Positions 32,958-40,928 of a stretch of 64,000 nucleotides of DNA are shown in pieces. The number at the start of each line of letters is the position of its first letter. Within the stretch, counting starts at the first letter, position 1. Location of the stretch: the NCBI GenBank assembly GCA_919901855.1, contig CAKKQC010000006.1, positions 306,874 through 370,873 of the forward strand, read 5' to 3'. This DNA comes from a bacterium. Lineage in GTDB: Bacteria > Oederibacteriota > CAKKQC01. Made by a program: the position numbers and the translations under genes. Below the pieces are notes generated by a model. It was not told the origin of the DNA and did not search any database. It worked only from the letters and a program-made list of their open reading frames with translations.

Positions 32958-33179
32958 ATGGCGAAATCGGTTGACAAGCTCGCAAAAGAGATTCGCGTTC
33001 TGCCGGACAAGGAGAAGCTCCGGCTCGTGGACGTGATTCTCGCCGGCCTGGACAGGCCTGATCCCGTGGTCGATCGCGTGTGGGCGGCCGAGGCCCGGAA
33101 GCGGTGGGTTGCACACAAGTCAGGTCGGGCTCCGGCGGTTCCGTATTCCACCGTCATGGCGAAGCATCGCCCATCTTGA
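32958..33179 (+). CDS. antitoxin of a ParE-type pair
   Basis: A 73-residue helical protein resembling the short putative addiction-module components that precede ParE toxins: MAKSVDKLAKEIRVLPDKEKLRLVDVILAGLD, then VDRVWAAEARKRW. It lacks a recognisable DNA-binding domain, so repression might depend on another factor. GAGGAAGGTGG precedes the ATG at a normal distance. The stop overlaps the TTG start of the toxin gene (TTGA). Confidence 0.68.
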   Translation: MAKSVDKLAKEIRVLPDKEKLRLVDVILAGLDRPDPVVDRVWAAEARKRWVAHKSGRAPAVPYSTVMAKHRPS

Positions 33180-33466
33180 ACGTTCGGTTCCTGGCCATCG
33201 CCCAACGGGAAACTGATGATGCGGTGACGTGGTACAACGAGCAGCTTGACGGCCTCGGGCAGGACTTCCTTGACGAGTTGGATCGGACTGTACGCCGGAC
33301 GGTTGCATTCCCGCTCTCTTGCGGCGAGATCGAGCCCGGTCTTCGCCGTTGTCTGATGGCCCGGTTCCCCTACGGGGTTATTTACGGCATCGATGGAGAC
33401 GCGCTGGTCGTGATCGCCGTTGCCCACCTGCATCGTGAGCCCCAATACTGGATTGACCGGACATGA
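33176..33466 (+). CDS. RelE/ParE-family toxin
   Basis: A 96-residue toxin of the plasmid-stabilisation RelE/ParE superfamily. AQRETDDAVTWYNEQLDGLGQDFLDELD matches the two N-terminal helices, and RRCLMARFPYGVIYGIDGDALVVIAVAHLHREPQYWIDR the C-terminal sheet. It starts at TTG inside the antitoxin stop, and its own stop overlaps the ATG of the HD-domain gene (ATGA). Three genes are therefore read as one coupled unit. ParE members target gyrase and RelE members ribosome-bound mRNA; which applies is unknown. Confidence 0.8.
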   Translation: MNVRFLAIAQRETDDAVTWYNEQLDGLGQDFLDELDRTVRRTVAFPLSCGEIEPGLRRCLMARFPYGVIYGIDGDALVVIAVAHLHREPQYWIDRT

Positions 33467-33966
33467 GAACCGGTAGCTTGGAGGCCAGGCTGACGGCGGC
33501 GATGAGGGGGGTGTTCGGCGCCGACACAGGACGGATCGGGCACGCCCTGACCGTCTGGGGCCACGCTCGGGAGTTGATGGCAGGCGAGTCAGTGGACCGC
33601 GATGTGGTCACGGCGGCTGCGATCCTGCACGACATCGGGATCGCCGAAGCCGAGCGGAAGCACGGCTCCGCGGACGGCAAGTGGCAGGAGCTCGAGGGGC
33701 CGCCGATCGCCCGCCGGATCCTCGAGGCGGACGGCATGGACCAACCACGCATCGAGCACGTGTGCCGGATCATCGCGAATCACCACTCCGCCCGTGACAT
33801 CGACACGCCCGAGTTCAGGATCATCTGGGACGCGGACTGGCTCGTAAACCTGCCCGACGTCTTTCCGAAGGCTGAATCAGGAGAGCTTGCGAGGCACATC
33901 GGCCGAATATTCAGGACACCTGCGGGGGCGGCCGCAGCCCGGAGGCTGTTCCTGAAGGAGGATTGA
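33463..33966 (+). CDS. HD-domain phosphohydrolase
   Basis: A 167-residue HD-superfamily metal-dependent phosphohydrolase. GHALTVWGHARELM carries the first His, AAAILHDIGIAEAE the HD pair, IIANHHSARD the NHH segment and IIWDADWLVNLPD the distal Asp. These are the ligands in canonical H...HD...H...D order. The substrate is probably a nucleotide or similar phosphate. It is translationally coupled (ATGA) to the ParE-type toxin gene, an unusual third member for such a module. Confidence 0.82.
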   Translation: MRTGSLEARLTAAMRGVFGADTGRIGHALTVWGHARELMAGESVDRDVVTAAAILHDIGIAEAERKHGSADGKWQELEGPPIARRILEADGMDQPRIEHVCRIIANHHSARDIDTPEFRIIWDADWLVNLPDVFPKAESGELARHIGRIFRTPAGAAAARRLFLKED

Positions 33967-34265
33967 CGAGGAAGGGGGGCCCCAATTGGGGGGACGGCGC
34001 GGGCCACCATTCGGGCGGGGGATCTGACACCGTCCCGCACCCCGCCCCGGCCTTGCGCGCCGCCCCCGTGATCGTCCACTTTCGCGAACCACCACTGTGA
34101 GCCGAGAGAGTCATTTGTCTGGCGCTCTCAGAACTTCTTGCGCCATCATCGGCACTGTGGCCGTTTTCTCGCCCTCTCGCTCTCTATCTGTACAACGCAG
34201 GGCAACCCCCAATTGTTCCCGTTGGTCCGCCCATCATGCCATGACATTGGGCTATCCTTGAGATC
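33967..34265. other. intergenic region with a perfect 12-bp palindrome
   Basis: About 300 nt without a credible gene. It holds CCCCAATTGGGG at 33980-33991, a C-rich stretch around 34030-34070 and a pyrimidine-rich stretch at 34160-34200. It ends in TATCCT (34253-34258), 7 nt before the methyltransferase ATG. No tRNA-like fold or terminator with a T-run was seen. Confidence 0.5.
34253..34258 (+). promoter_or_regulatory. -10-like TATCCT, leaderless type
   Basis: TATCCT ends 7 nt before ATG 34266; no Shine-Dalgarno. Confidence 0.42.
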
Positions 34266-34937
34266 ATGGCCATGGACAAGGCGCAGGCGCGGGCGGCGAC
34301 GAGAAAGATGGTGAGGAAGGCCCTCGCCCGCGGAGATGCATATTCCTGGAATGACGTCCTCTACCGGAAGGCCGCCCGCAAGCCTGACGCGATTCCCTGG
34401 GCCGAATGCGTGGCCAACCCGAATCTCGGGGCCTGGCTGGCCGGGCGGAACCTGGATGGATACCGGAAGGACGCTCTCGTGGTCGGGTGCGGGCTGGGGG
34501 ACGACGCGGAACTGCTTGCGGCGCATGGCTTTCATGTGAACGCCTTCGATGTCTCGCGCACGGCGATCGAGTGGTGCCGGGAGCGATTCCCGGGGTCCCC
34601 GGTGCAATACCGGGCGGCGGACCTGTTCGCGCCACCGGCCGAGTGGGCGCCGGGGTTCGGGTTCGTGCTCGAAAGCTACACGCTCCAGACCCTTCCGGTC
34701 GCCCTGCGGCAGAAGGCCATGCGCGCCGTCGCGGGACTCGTGGCGCCGGGCGGGAGCCTGCTCGTGATCGCCCGGGGCCGGAATCCCGAGGAGCCCGAGG
34801 GCGAGTTCCCCTGGCCGCTGACGCGGCGCTCGCTCGATCCCTTCGAGGGGGCCGGGCTGCTGGAGGTCGCGTTCGAGGACTTCATGGACCGGGAGGTACC
34901 GCCGGTCCGCCGGTTCCGGGTCGAGTATCGTAGGTAG
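34266..34937 (+). CDS. class I SAM-dependent methyltransferase
   Basis: A 223-residue methyltransferase. The SAM site is ALVVGCGLGDDAELLAAHGFHVNAFDVS, followed by a motif-II-like ESYTLQTLP and the post-motif GLVAPGGSLLVIARG. The opening with SWNDVLYRKAA and WAECVANPNLGAWL resembles the thiopurine/tellurite methyltransferase-like group. Substrate unknown. It lies 9 nt before the nucleoside-phosphorylase gene, and the two are probably cotranscribed with a secreted-protein gene. Confidence 0.8.
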   Translation: MAMDKAQARAATRKMVRKALARGDAYSWNDVLYRKAARKPDAIPWAECVANPNLGAWLAGRNLDGYRKDALVVGCGLGDDAELLAAHGFHVNAFDVSRTAIEWCRERFPGSPVQYRAADLFAPPAEWAPGFGFVLESYTLQTLPVALRQKAMRAVAGLVAPGGSLLVIARGRNPEEPEGEFPWPLTRRSLDPFEGAGLLEVAFEDFMDREVPPVRRFRVEYRR

Positions 34938-34946
34938 ACGCCAGCA

Positions 34947-35714
34947 ATGAGCCTCCCGAAGCGGTACATCGAGCCTGCGGCCCTCGTCCGGCACCGGTTG
35001 GGTGGGCGACCGGCGCCCCGGTGGCGCACCGCCCTGATCGCGTTCCGGGACCATCACGGCACGACCATGCTCGCGCGGGCCTTCCGGGGCAAGCCGTGGC
35101 GGAACCGCATGCTGGGCGGCGGCTGCCAGGTCAAGTCGCGGTTCGACGCGTTCGAGGGACGGCTGGGACGCGAGCGGGTCGGGATCGTCGGCTACTGCGG
35201 GTGGGGCGGACCGCAGGCGGCGATCATGGTGGAGGAGCTCGCCGCGATCGGCGTCAAGAGAATCGTCGGGTACGGGGCGTGCGGGGGACTGGCGACAGGC
35301 CTGCCGCGGGGCGCCGTCGTGGTGGCGGACCGGGCCCTCCTCACGGATGGGACGAGCCGGGCCTACACGCGCGGGACGTGCCGGGCGGATCCGGCGCTCC
35401 TGGCGATCGCCGTTCGCGAAGCCCGGACGCTGGGGATTTCGCTGGGCGTCGAGACCTGCGCCACCGTGGACGCGCTGTACCGCGAGACGCCCGCCGCCGT
35501 GCGCCGGTGGCGCCGGATGGGCGCCGGGATCATCAACATGGAGACGACGCCGTTCTACGCCGCCGCCCGGACGTGCGGCGTTCAGGCGCTCTGGCTTGGA
35601 TTCGTCAGTGACCGGCTCCTGGGCGGTTCGTGGGAGAACTGGTACCTGAGCGGCCGGGGCGGGCCCGCTCTCGCGGCGAAGCTGTGCCTGGCCGTGGCGA
35701 AGGCGGCGGACTGA
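34947..35714 (+). CDS. nucleoside phosphorylase (PNP/UDP family)
   Basis: A 255-residue protein of the purine/uridine phosphorylase superfamily. GIVGYCGWGGPQAAIMVEEL and RIVGYGACGGL are the phosphate- and base-site loops. GAGIINMETTPFYAAARTCG carries the conserved M-E pair that contacts ribose, and WLGFVSDRL provides the acidic residue near the base. Base specificity cannot be read by eye. Placed between a methyltransferase and an exported protein gene, with adjacent stop and start at the 3' end. Confidence 0.82.
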   Translation: MSLPKRYIEPAALVRHRLGGRPAPRWRTALIAFRDHHGTTMLARAFRGKPWRNRMLGGGCQVKSRFDAFEGRLGRERVGIVGYCGWGGPQAAIMVEELAAIGVKRIVGYGACGGLATGLPRGAVVVADRALLTDGTSRAYTRGTCRADPALLAIAVREARTLGISLGVETCATVDALYRETPAAVRRWRRMGAGIINMETTPFYAAARTCGVQALWLGFVSDRLLGGSWENWYLSGRGGPALAAKLCLAVAKAAD

Positions 35715-36395
35715 GTGAAGATCCTCGCGCTGGTCGTGCTTGGTCTGCTCGGCGCACCGGGGTACGCGGACGAGACCCCGGGGGCGGCGCAGGACCAGGT
35801 CGCGGCCATCAGGCGGCCGTACGACGAATACCGTTGGCGGATCGAGTTGATGTTGGGCTCGTGGTCCGGGATGTGGGCCTTCCAGTACCGGGCGTGGCTG
35901 CACAGCGGAATCGGAATCGCCCTCGTCGGCGTCGAGCCGCGTGGCGCCAGGGATGACGACACCGGGACCGGCGACTGCCTGCACAACGCGCTGGCGCTCC
36001 AGGGCTGGACCGAGCGGACGATGCGGCTCATGCCGGCGATGGCAGGACTGCGATTCCAGGCAGGTCCGATGTGGTCGGAGTACCTCGTCGACACCGGAGA
36101 GAGCGTGGTGGCTTCGGGAACGGGCGTCATGGCGGAGCTGGCCGGCTACTTCATCCTCCCGTTTTCCAGCGTCCTGGCGGACCGGCCGAAGAGCGCGTGG
36201 TGGCCGCATCTCGTGCTCGAGAGCAGTATCCTGTTCGTGTGGGACGGCCGGATGAAGACCCGGCTTGACCTTGATCTGGATCACGACGGCATGGTGGATC
36301 ACACGAAGGGGGAGGTATTCCGGGATTCCCGGTGGCGTCGCAGGACGCTTCTGCCGGTCGTGCTGCCCCGCGCCGGGCTCGTGTGGATCTTCTGA
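35715..36395 (+). CDS. exported protein of unknown function
   Basis: A 226-residue protein starting at GTG directly after the previous stop. A signal peptide is clear (ILALVVLGLLGAPGYADE). The mature part is rich in Trp and aromatic residues and ends with a short hydrophobic strand (GLVWIF). An acidic DLDLDHDGMVDHTKG stretch looks like a single calcium-binding loop. No family recognised. Convergent with the MFS exporter gene. Confidence 0.55.
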   Translation: MKILALVVLGLLGAPGYADETPGAAQDQVAAIRRPYDEYRWRIELMLGSWSGMWAFQYRAWLHSGIGIALVGVEPRGARDDDTGTGDCLHNALALQGWTERTMRLMPAMAGLRFQAGPMWSEYLVDTGESVVASGTGVMAELAGYFILPFSSVLADRPKSAWWPHLVLESSILFVWDGRMKTRLDLDLDHDGMVDHTKGEVFRDSRWRRRTLLPVVLPRAGLVWIF

Positions 36396-36413
36396 GCCCC
36401 CGCCGCTCACGGC

Positions 36414-37667
36414 TCAGGCCTCCTCCGGGTTGACGCCGGGGACCGGCGGGGACCGGCGGCCGGACGGGGCCGACCGCAGGAACCACGCGCCCGCCGCCGC
36501 GCAGATCGCGCCGCCGACGGCGACCGTCGCGGGGGCGCCGAACCGGGCGGCGCCGGCGCCCGCGAGGAGCGCGCCGAACGGCGCCACCCCGATGAACATC
36601 ATGCCGTGCAGGCTCATGACCCGGCCGCGCATGTCGTCCGAGGTCAGCGCCTGGAGCAGCGTGTTCGTGCCCGCGAGCGCGCTCACCATCCCGTACCCCA
36701 TGAGCGCGAGCAGGGCCATGCTGAGCGGGAGGCTGCGCGAGAGCGCGAAGAGGACGAGAGTCGAGCCGAAGAGCGCCGTAGAGAGCCCCACGATCCGGCC
36801 GAGCCCCTTCGGGCTCTCGCGACGGGCCAGGGCGAAGGCCCCGACGACGGCCCCGATCCCGATCGAGGACATGAGAGTGCCCAGCGCCCTCGGCCCCCCG
36901 TGGAGGATGTCGCGGGCGAACACGGGCATGAGGACGGCGTAGGGGAATGCGACGAGGCTCATAAGGCCGACGTTCACGAGCGGCCGGCTGATGGCGGGGC
37001 GGGAGCGGACGTACGCAAGGCCCCGCAGAATCGCGTCGAGCGGGGAGCCGCGCGGCCGGGCCGCCCTAGGCGGGTGGGTCGGGTCCATCCGGGCGAGGCT
37101 CGCGAGAACGGCGGCGAAGGAGAGGGCGTTCAGGAGGAAGCAGACTCCCTCGCCCCATGAGGCGATGCAGAGTCCCGCGACGGCCGGGCCGATCATGCGC
37201 GAGAGATTGACGTTGAACGAGTTGAGCGCGATCGCGTTCCCGAGCACCCGGCGGTCCACGGTCTCGATGACGAACGACTGCCGCGTGGGCATGTCGAACG
37301 CGTTCAGGACGCCGAGGACGGCGGCGAGGACGAGGACGTGCCAGACCTGGACCGTGTCCGTGAGCACGAGGGCCGCGAGGACGACGGATTGGAGGGCCGA
37401 GAGCGACTGGGTCAGGTACAGGATGCGCTTCTTCGGGTACCGGTCGGCGGTGGCTCCGCCCAGCAGGCCGAACAGGAACATCGGGATCTGGCTCATGAAC
37501 CCGGTCAGGCCGAGGAGCAGCGACGAATGCGTAAGGCGGTAGACGAGCCACATCTGGGCCGTGCCCTGCATCCAGTTGCCGGTCATCGAGATGCCCTGTC
37601 CGACCCAGTAGAGGCGGTAATTCCGGTGGCTGAGCGACCGGAAAGTGTGGGCGAGCCAGGCGCGCAT
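36414..37667 (-). CDS. MFS exporter (MFS_3/EntS-like)
   Basis: A 417-residue permease with about twelve hydrophobic segments and the opening of the enterobactin-exporter/drug-efflux group: SLSHRNYRLYWVGQGISMTGNWMQ, then GLLGGATADRYPKKRILYLTQ and FVIETVDRRVLGNAIALNS. The long in-frame extension upstream of ATG 37667 is antisense to the phosphatase gene and is rejected. Divergent from phoA-like; CATCAT on the minus strand ends 6 nt before the ATG. Likely efflux of small molecules; substrate unknown. Confidence 0.85.
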   Translation of the reverse strand: MRAWLAHTFRSLSHRNYRLYWVGQGISMTGNWMQGTAQMWLVYRLTHSSLLLGLTGFMSQIPMFLFGLLGGATADRYPKKRILYLTQSLSALQSVVLAALVLTDTVQVWHVLVLAAVLGVLNAFDMPTRQSFVIETVDRRVLGNAIALNSFNVNLSRMIGPAVAGLCIASWGEGVCFLLNALSFAAVLASLARMDPTHPPRAARPRGSPLDAILRGLAYVRSRPAISRPLVNVGLMSLVAFPYAVLMPVFARDILHGGPRALGTLMSSIGIGAVVGAFALARRESPKGLGRIVGLSTALFGSTLVLFALSRSLPLSMALLALMGYGMVSALAGTNTLLQALTSDDMRGRVMSLHGMMFIGVAPFGALLAGAGAARFGAPATVAVGGAICAAAGAWFLRSAPSGRRSPPVPGVNPEEA

Positions 37668-37691
37668 GTCCCCATGATGGCACAGGTCTGA

Positions 37692-37697
37692 TATCCT
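37692..37697 (+). promoter_or_regulatory. -10-like TATCCT, leaderless type
   Basis: TATCCT ends 7 nt before ATG 37705; no Shine-Dalgarno in between. Confidence 0.45.
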
Positions 37698-37704
37698 CGT
37701 TGAC

Positions 37705-39210
37705 ATGAACATTCGCGCATACCGTTCCCGCACCGGCATCCCTCTCTTCTTCGCCCTCACCGTCGCCCTGCTGGCCGGACCGGCCTGGAGCGCGGCGAAA
37801 AGTGTGATCGTCCTCATTGGCGACGGCATGGGGCCGATGACGGTCAGGGCGGCCAGCATCAAGCTGCACGGCCGCGACGGCAAGCTCGTCATGCAGGGCT
37901 TGCCGGTCAAGGGCGTCCTGTGTACGACCTCTTTCGGGGGCGGCGTGACGGATTCCGCCGCGGCGGCCACGGCGCTGGCCTCCGGCTACAAGACGAAGAA
38001 CGGAATGATCGGGATGACCCAGGACGGCTCCTTGGTCCGCTCGATCCTCGAGGCCTGCCGGGACGCCGGGAAATCGACCGGGCTGGTCGCGACCTCGTCC
38101 ATCACGCATGCGACGCCAGCCGGTTTCGCGTCGCACGTTTCCAGCCGGGGATCGGAGTACGACATCGCTTCCCAGCTTGTCGCGAGCCGGGTGAACGTCC
38201 TGCTCGGCGGCGGCAAGAGCTTCTTCCTCGAGCCCCAGGGCGACGCCTGGATCGGCGTGGATTTCAAGGACGCGGCGGGCACGAAGCTGTCCGGCTGGAG
38301 CGAACGGATGCGGCACAAGACCGGGGAGGAATCGGAGCGGACCGTGCTGACCCCGCCGGGGGCGGCGTCGGCGAACGTCTGGATCTGGCGGGGAGGCAGT
38401 CTCAACGCGTTCTTCGACGACTTCACGCTAAGCCCCAAGAAGGGGGACTCGGCGACGCGGCTGGTGAACGCGGACTTCGAGAAGGGCGATGCGAGCGGAT
38501 GGAACCTCTGGAGCGGATGCGAGGTCGTGCGCGACGGCGCGTCGATGGCGCTCCGGGTCGCGCCCGGCGGCGGCTGCGACCAGACGGTGCCGGTGGACGC
38601 GGGCCGCGAGTACTCGTTCGGCTACCGGGGGCGCATCAGCGATCCGGACGCCGGCCTTCCGGACCGCCGCCTGCCCTGGGATGAGGCCGCCCGGGTCGGC
38701 TACGTCCGGATCGAGAAGAAGGGCGAGCTGGCCGGCGCATCCGGCCCCTTCGTCCTGGGGCTCTTCGAGCCGGGGGCGATGGAGAACACCCCGGCGGAGC
38801 CCACGCTGGCGGAGATGGCGGGGAAGGCGTTCGACCTGCTGGGCCGCGGTCCGCAGGGGTTCTTCCTCATGGTCGAGGGGAGCCAGATCGACTGGGCGGC
38901 CCACGGGAACGACGCGGAGGGCCTGTACCGGCAGATGGCGTGGTTCGACGACACCGTCAAGGCCGCTCTCGCGTATGCGAAGAAGAAGGGCGACGTCCTG
39001 GTCGTGGTGACGGCCGATCACGAGACCGGGGGAGTCACGGTCGAGGGATCGACTGCGTCCACGCTCAAGCTGGCTTTCACGACCAAGGGCCACACGGATA
39101 CGAGGGTGCCGCTGTTCGCGTACGGCCCTGGGTCGAAGGCGTTCGCGGGCGCGCACGACAACACCGAGGTGCCACAGTTGATCGCCCGGGCGCTGGGCCT
39201 CGCGTTCTAG
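37705..39210 (+). CDS. phoA: alkaline phosphatase with an inserted beta-sandwich domain
   Basis: A 501-residue exported phosphomonoesterase with signal peptide (FFALTVALLAGPAWSA). Core motifs are intact: Asp40 in VLIGDGMGP, nucleophile Ser84 in VTDSAAAATALASG, FFLMVEGSQIDWAAHGND, VVTADHETGG and the final His in GAHDNTEV. Between LLGGGKSFFLEP and GYVRIEKKG an insertion of about 130 residues (~185-315) replaces a short loop. It looks like a carbohydrate-binding jelly-roll: FFDDFTLSP resembles the last strand and LVNADFEKGDASGWNLW the first. These halves appear in swapped order. Substrate phosphate ester unknown; the insertion could target the enzyme to polysaccharide. Confidence 0.88.
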   Translation: MNIRAYRSRTGIPLFFALTVALLAGPAWSAAKSVIVLIGDGMGPMTVRAASIKLHGRDGKLVMQGLPVKGVLCTTSFGGGVTDSAAAATALASGYKTKNGMIGMTQDGSLVRSILEACRDAGKSTGLVATSSITHATPAGFASHVSSRGSEYDIASQLVASRVNVLLGGGKSFFLEPQGDAWIGVDFKDAAGTKLSGWSERMRHKTGEESERTVLTPPGAASANVWIWRGGSLNAFFDDFTLSPKKGDSATRLVNADFEKGDASGWNLWSGCEVVRDGASMALRVAPGGGCDQTVPVDAGREYSFGYRGRISDPDAGLPDRRLPWDEAARVGYVRIEKKGELAGASGPFVLGLFEPGAMENTPAEPTLAEMAGKAFDLLGRGPQGFFLMVEGSQIDWAAHGNDAEGLYRQMAWFDDTVKAALAYAKKKGDVLVVVTADHETGGVTVEGSTASTLKLAFTTKGHTDTRVPLFAYGPGSKAFAGAHDNTEVPQLIARALGLAF

Positions 39211-39222
39211 AGGAGTGCGCGC

Positions 39223-40149
39223 ATGAGACCGCTCAGCCGCGTCGCGCCCGAGTGGTGGGATTACACGACCCTGGATCGCCGGATCCTGGACGACGCGGCG
39301 CGGCTGAAGCCCACGGACTTCCCCGGGATGGCCCGGCCGGGGTTCGCGATCGCGATATACGACACGCCCGAGGAGTTCTACCTCGCCGAGGCGCTCGAGT
39401 ACATCGCCGCGTGGCGGACGGCGACCGAGGCCGAGCCGGCCGGGATCTGCGGACCCATCGGCCCCACGGAACAACTGCCACTCGTCGCGCGGCTCGTGAA
39501 CGCGCTGGGACTCGATCTCCGGCACTGCCACTTCTGGGGCATGGACGAGTGGGTCGTGGACGGGAAGGCCGCGGGGATGGACCATCCGATGGGATTTGCC
39601 CGGGCCGACATGGATCTGTGCTTCAACCGGATCGACCCCAGGCTCCGCATGCCGGCCGCGAACCTGCACTTCCCCGGGATGGACGCCGGCCCCTACATCG
39701 CGAGTTGGGCCACAGCCAAGTGCCGGATCATGCAGGGCGGGCAGGGGGAGGTCAAGCACTGGGCGTTCAACGATCCCCCGAAGCGCGAGGGCCGGTGGAA
39801 GGACGAGCCGCCGCCGCCGGCCGAATACCGCAAGCTCACGACCCGGGTCGTGGACCTGCACCCGATGACGCTGATGCAGAACGCGCGGACCTCGGGCGGG
39901 GGCGTGGTCCAGAACGTGCCCCATCAGGCGATCTCGGTCGGGCCGGTCGAGACCTGGCGGGCGGATAAGGTCTCGATCTGGCACGCCGGGATGCACGACA
40001 ACCCATTCGGGATGCGGCTCACGACCCATATGATCTCGAGGAAGATCGAGGACTCGGCGGTGCCCATGTCCCTGCTCGCGGGCCATCCGAACGTGCAGTT
40101 CAACTTCCTGCGCTCCGCGATCGGCTCCTGCGACGCCGAGATGCATTGA
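39223..40149 (+). CDS. glucosamine-6-phosphate deaminase-like protein (NagB family)
   Basis: A 308-residue isomerase-fold protein related to NagB, which converts glucosamine 6-phosphate to fructose 6-phosphate plus ammonia. [19 protein letters not shown] corresponds to the phosphate loop (normally G-L-P-T-G), and [12 protein letters not shown] to the catalytic Asp region. The C-terminal FLRSAIGSC differs from true NagB. RBS AGGAG precedes the ATG. The adjacent PIG-L deacetylase gene suggests joint breakdown of an N-acetylated amino sugar; NagB-like and PIG-L proteins are known as neighbours or fusions elsewhere. Confidence 0.72.
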   Translation: MRPLSRVAPEWWDYTTLDRRILDDAARLKPTDFPGMARPGFAIAIYDTPEEFYLAEALEYIAAWRTATEAEPAGICGPIGPTEQLPLVARLVNALGLDLRHCHFWGMDEWVVDGKAAGMDHPMGFARADMDLCFNRIDPRLRMPAANLHFPGMDAGPYIASWATAKCRIMQGGQGEVKHWAFNDPPKREGRWKDEPPPPAEYRKLTTRVVDLHPMTLMQNARTSGGGVVQNVPHQAISVGPVETWRADKVSIWHAGMHDNPFGMRLTTHMISRKIEDSAVPMSLLAGHPNVQFNFLRSAIGSCDAEMH

Positions 40150-40160
40150 TCCGGGAGGCC

Positions 40161-40928
40161 ATGGCCAGACGAGTCCTCGCGGTCGGGGCGCACCCGGACG
40201 ACATCGAGTTCATGATGGCCGGGACCCTGATCCTGCTGGGGAAAGCCGGGTACGAGCTGCACTGCCTGGTCGTCGGGAACGGGTCGTGCGGGACCGCGAC
40301 CCTCTCCGCTGACGAGATCGCGGCCGTCCGGCTCAAGGAGACGCGGGCCGCCGCCGGGGTTATCGGGGCCGCGCACCACGGGCCCTTCGCTCCCGACATC
40401 GCCATCTTCTACGAGCCCGGCATCCTCGCCAAGGTCGGCTCCGTGATCCGCGATGTGGCCCCCGAGATCGTGCTCACGCACGGCCCCGATGAGTACATGG
40501 AGGACCACCAGAACACGTGCCGGCTCGCGATCACGGGGGCCTTCTGCCGGGGCATGCGCAACTTTCCCGTGGACCCGCCGTTCCCGCCCGTCGAGGGGCC
40601 GGTGGCCGTCTACCACGCCCTGCCGCTGGGGTTGAAGGGCCCGCTGAATAGGCCGGTCGCGCCGGACTTCCTCGTCGATGTCTCATCGGTGACCTGGGAG
40701 AAGCGGGAGATGCTCGCCTGCCACAAGAGCCAGAAGGAATGGCTCGACGTGAGCCAGGGCATGGACTCCTACCTCGATTCCATGGAAGCGATGGGTCGCG
40801 CGGCGGGGAAGCTGTCGGGGCGTTTCGTATCCGCCGAGGGCTGGATCCGGCACCTGCACCAGGGGCTTTCCCCCGAGGGATTCGATCCCCTGGTGCAGGC
40901 CTTGGGACCCGGCTCGATCTCAGGCTGA
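40161..40928 (+). CDS. PIG-L/LmbE-family N-deacetylase
   Basis: A 255-residue zinc-dependent deacetylase. The zinc and catalytic motif is VLAVGAHPDDIEFMMAGTL near the N-terminus, and the distal His is in DEYMEDHQNTCRLA. Members remove acetyl from GlcNAc-containing compounds. Two starts are possible: ATG 40161, which gives the typical MARRVLAVGAHPDD beginning, or TTG 40146 overlapping the previous stop (TTGA). Next to the NagB-like gene, it may supply deacetylated amino sugar. Ends in a 9-nt tail-to-tail overlap with the GspF-like gene. Confidence 0.85.
   Translation: MARRVLAVGAHPDDIEFMMAGTLILLGKAGYELHCLVVGNGSCGTATLSADEIAAVRLKETRAAAGVIGAAHHGPFAPDIAIFYEPGILAKVGSVIRDVAPEIVLTHGPDEYMEDHQNTCRLAITGAFCRGMRNFPVDPPFPPVEGPVAVYHALPLGLKGPLNRPVAPDFLVDVSSVTWEKREMLACHKSQKEWLDVSQGMDSYLDSMEAMGRAAGKLSGRFVSAEGWIRHLHQGLSPEGFDPLVQALGPGSISG

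Noticed and set aside
33980-33991. CCCCAATTGGGG as an intrinsic terminator of the HD gene
   Set aside because: A fully self-complementary 12-mer without loop space or T-run; kept only as a palindrome in the intergenic note.
34146-36410. 754-codon minus-strand frame across three plus-strand genes
   Set aside because: It runs antisense to a methyltransferase, a nucleoside phosphorylase and a signal-peptide protein, all with recognisable motifs or features.
36414-37970. Longer N-terminus for the MFS exporter
   Set aside because: The extra ~100 codons are antisense to the phosphatase start and lack transporter features. ATG 37667 gives the family N-terminus.
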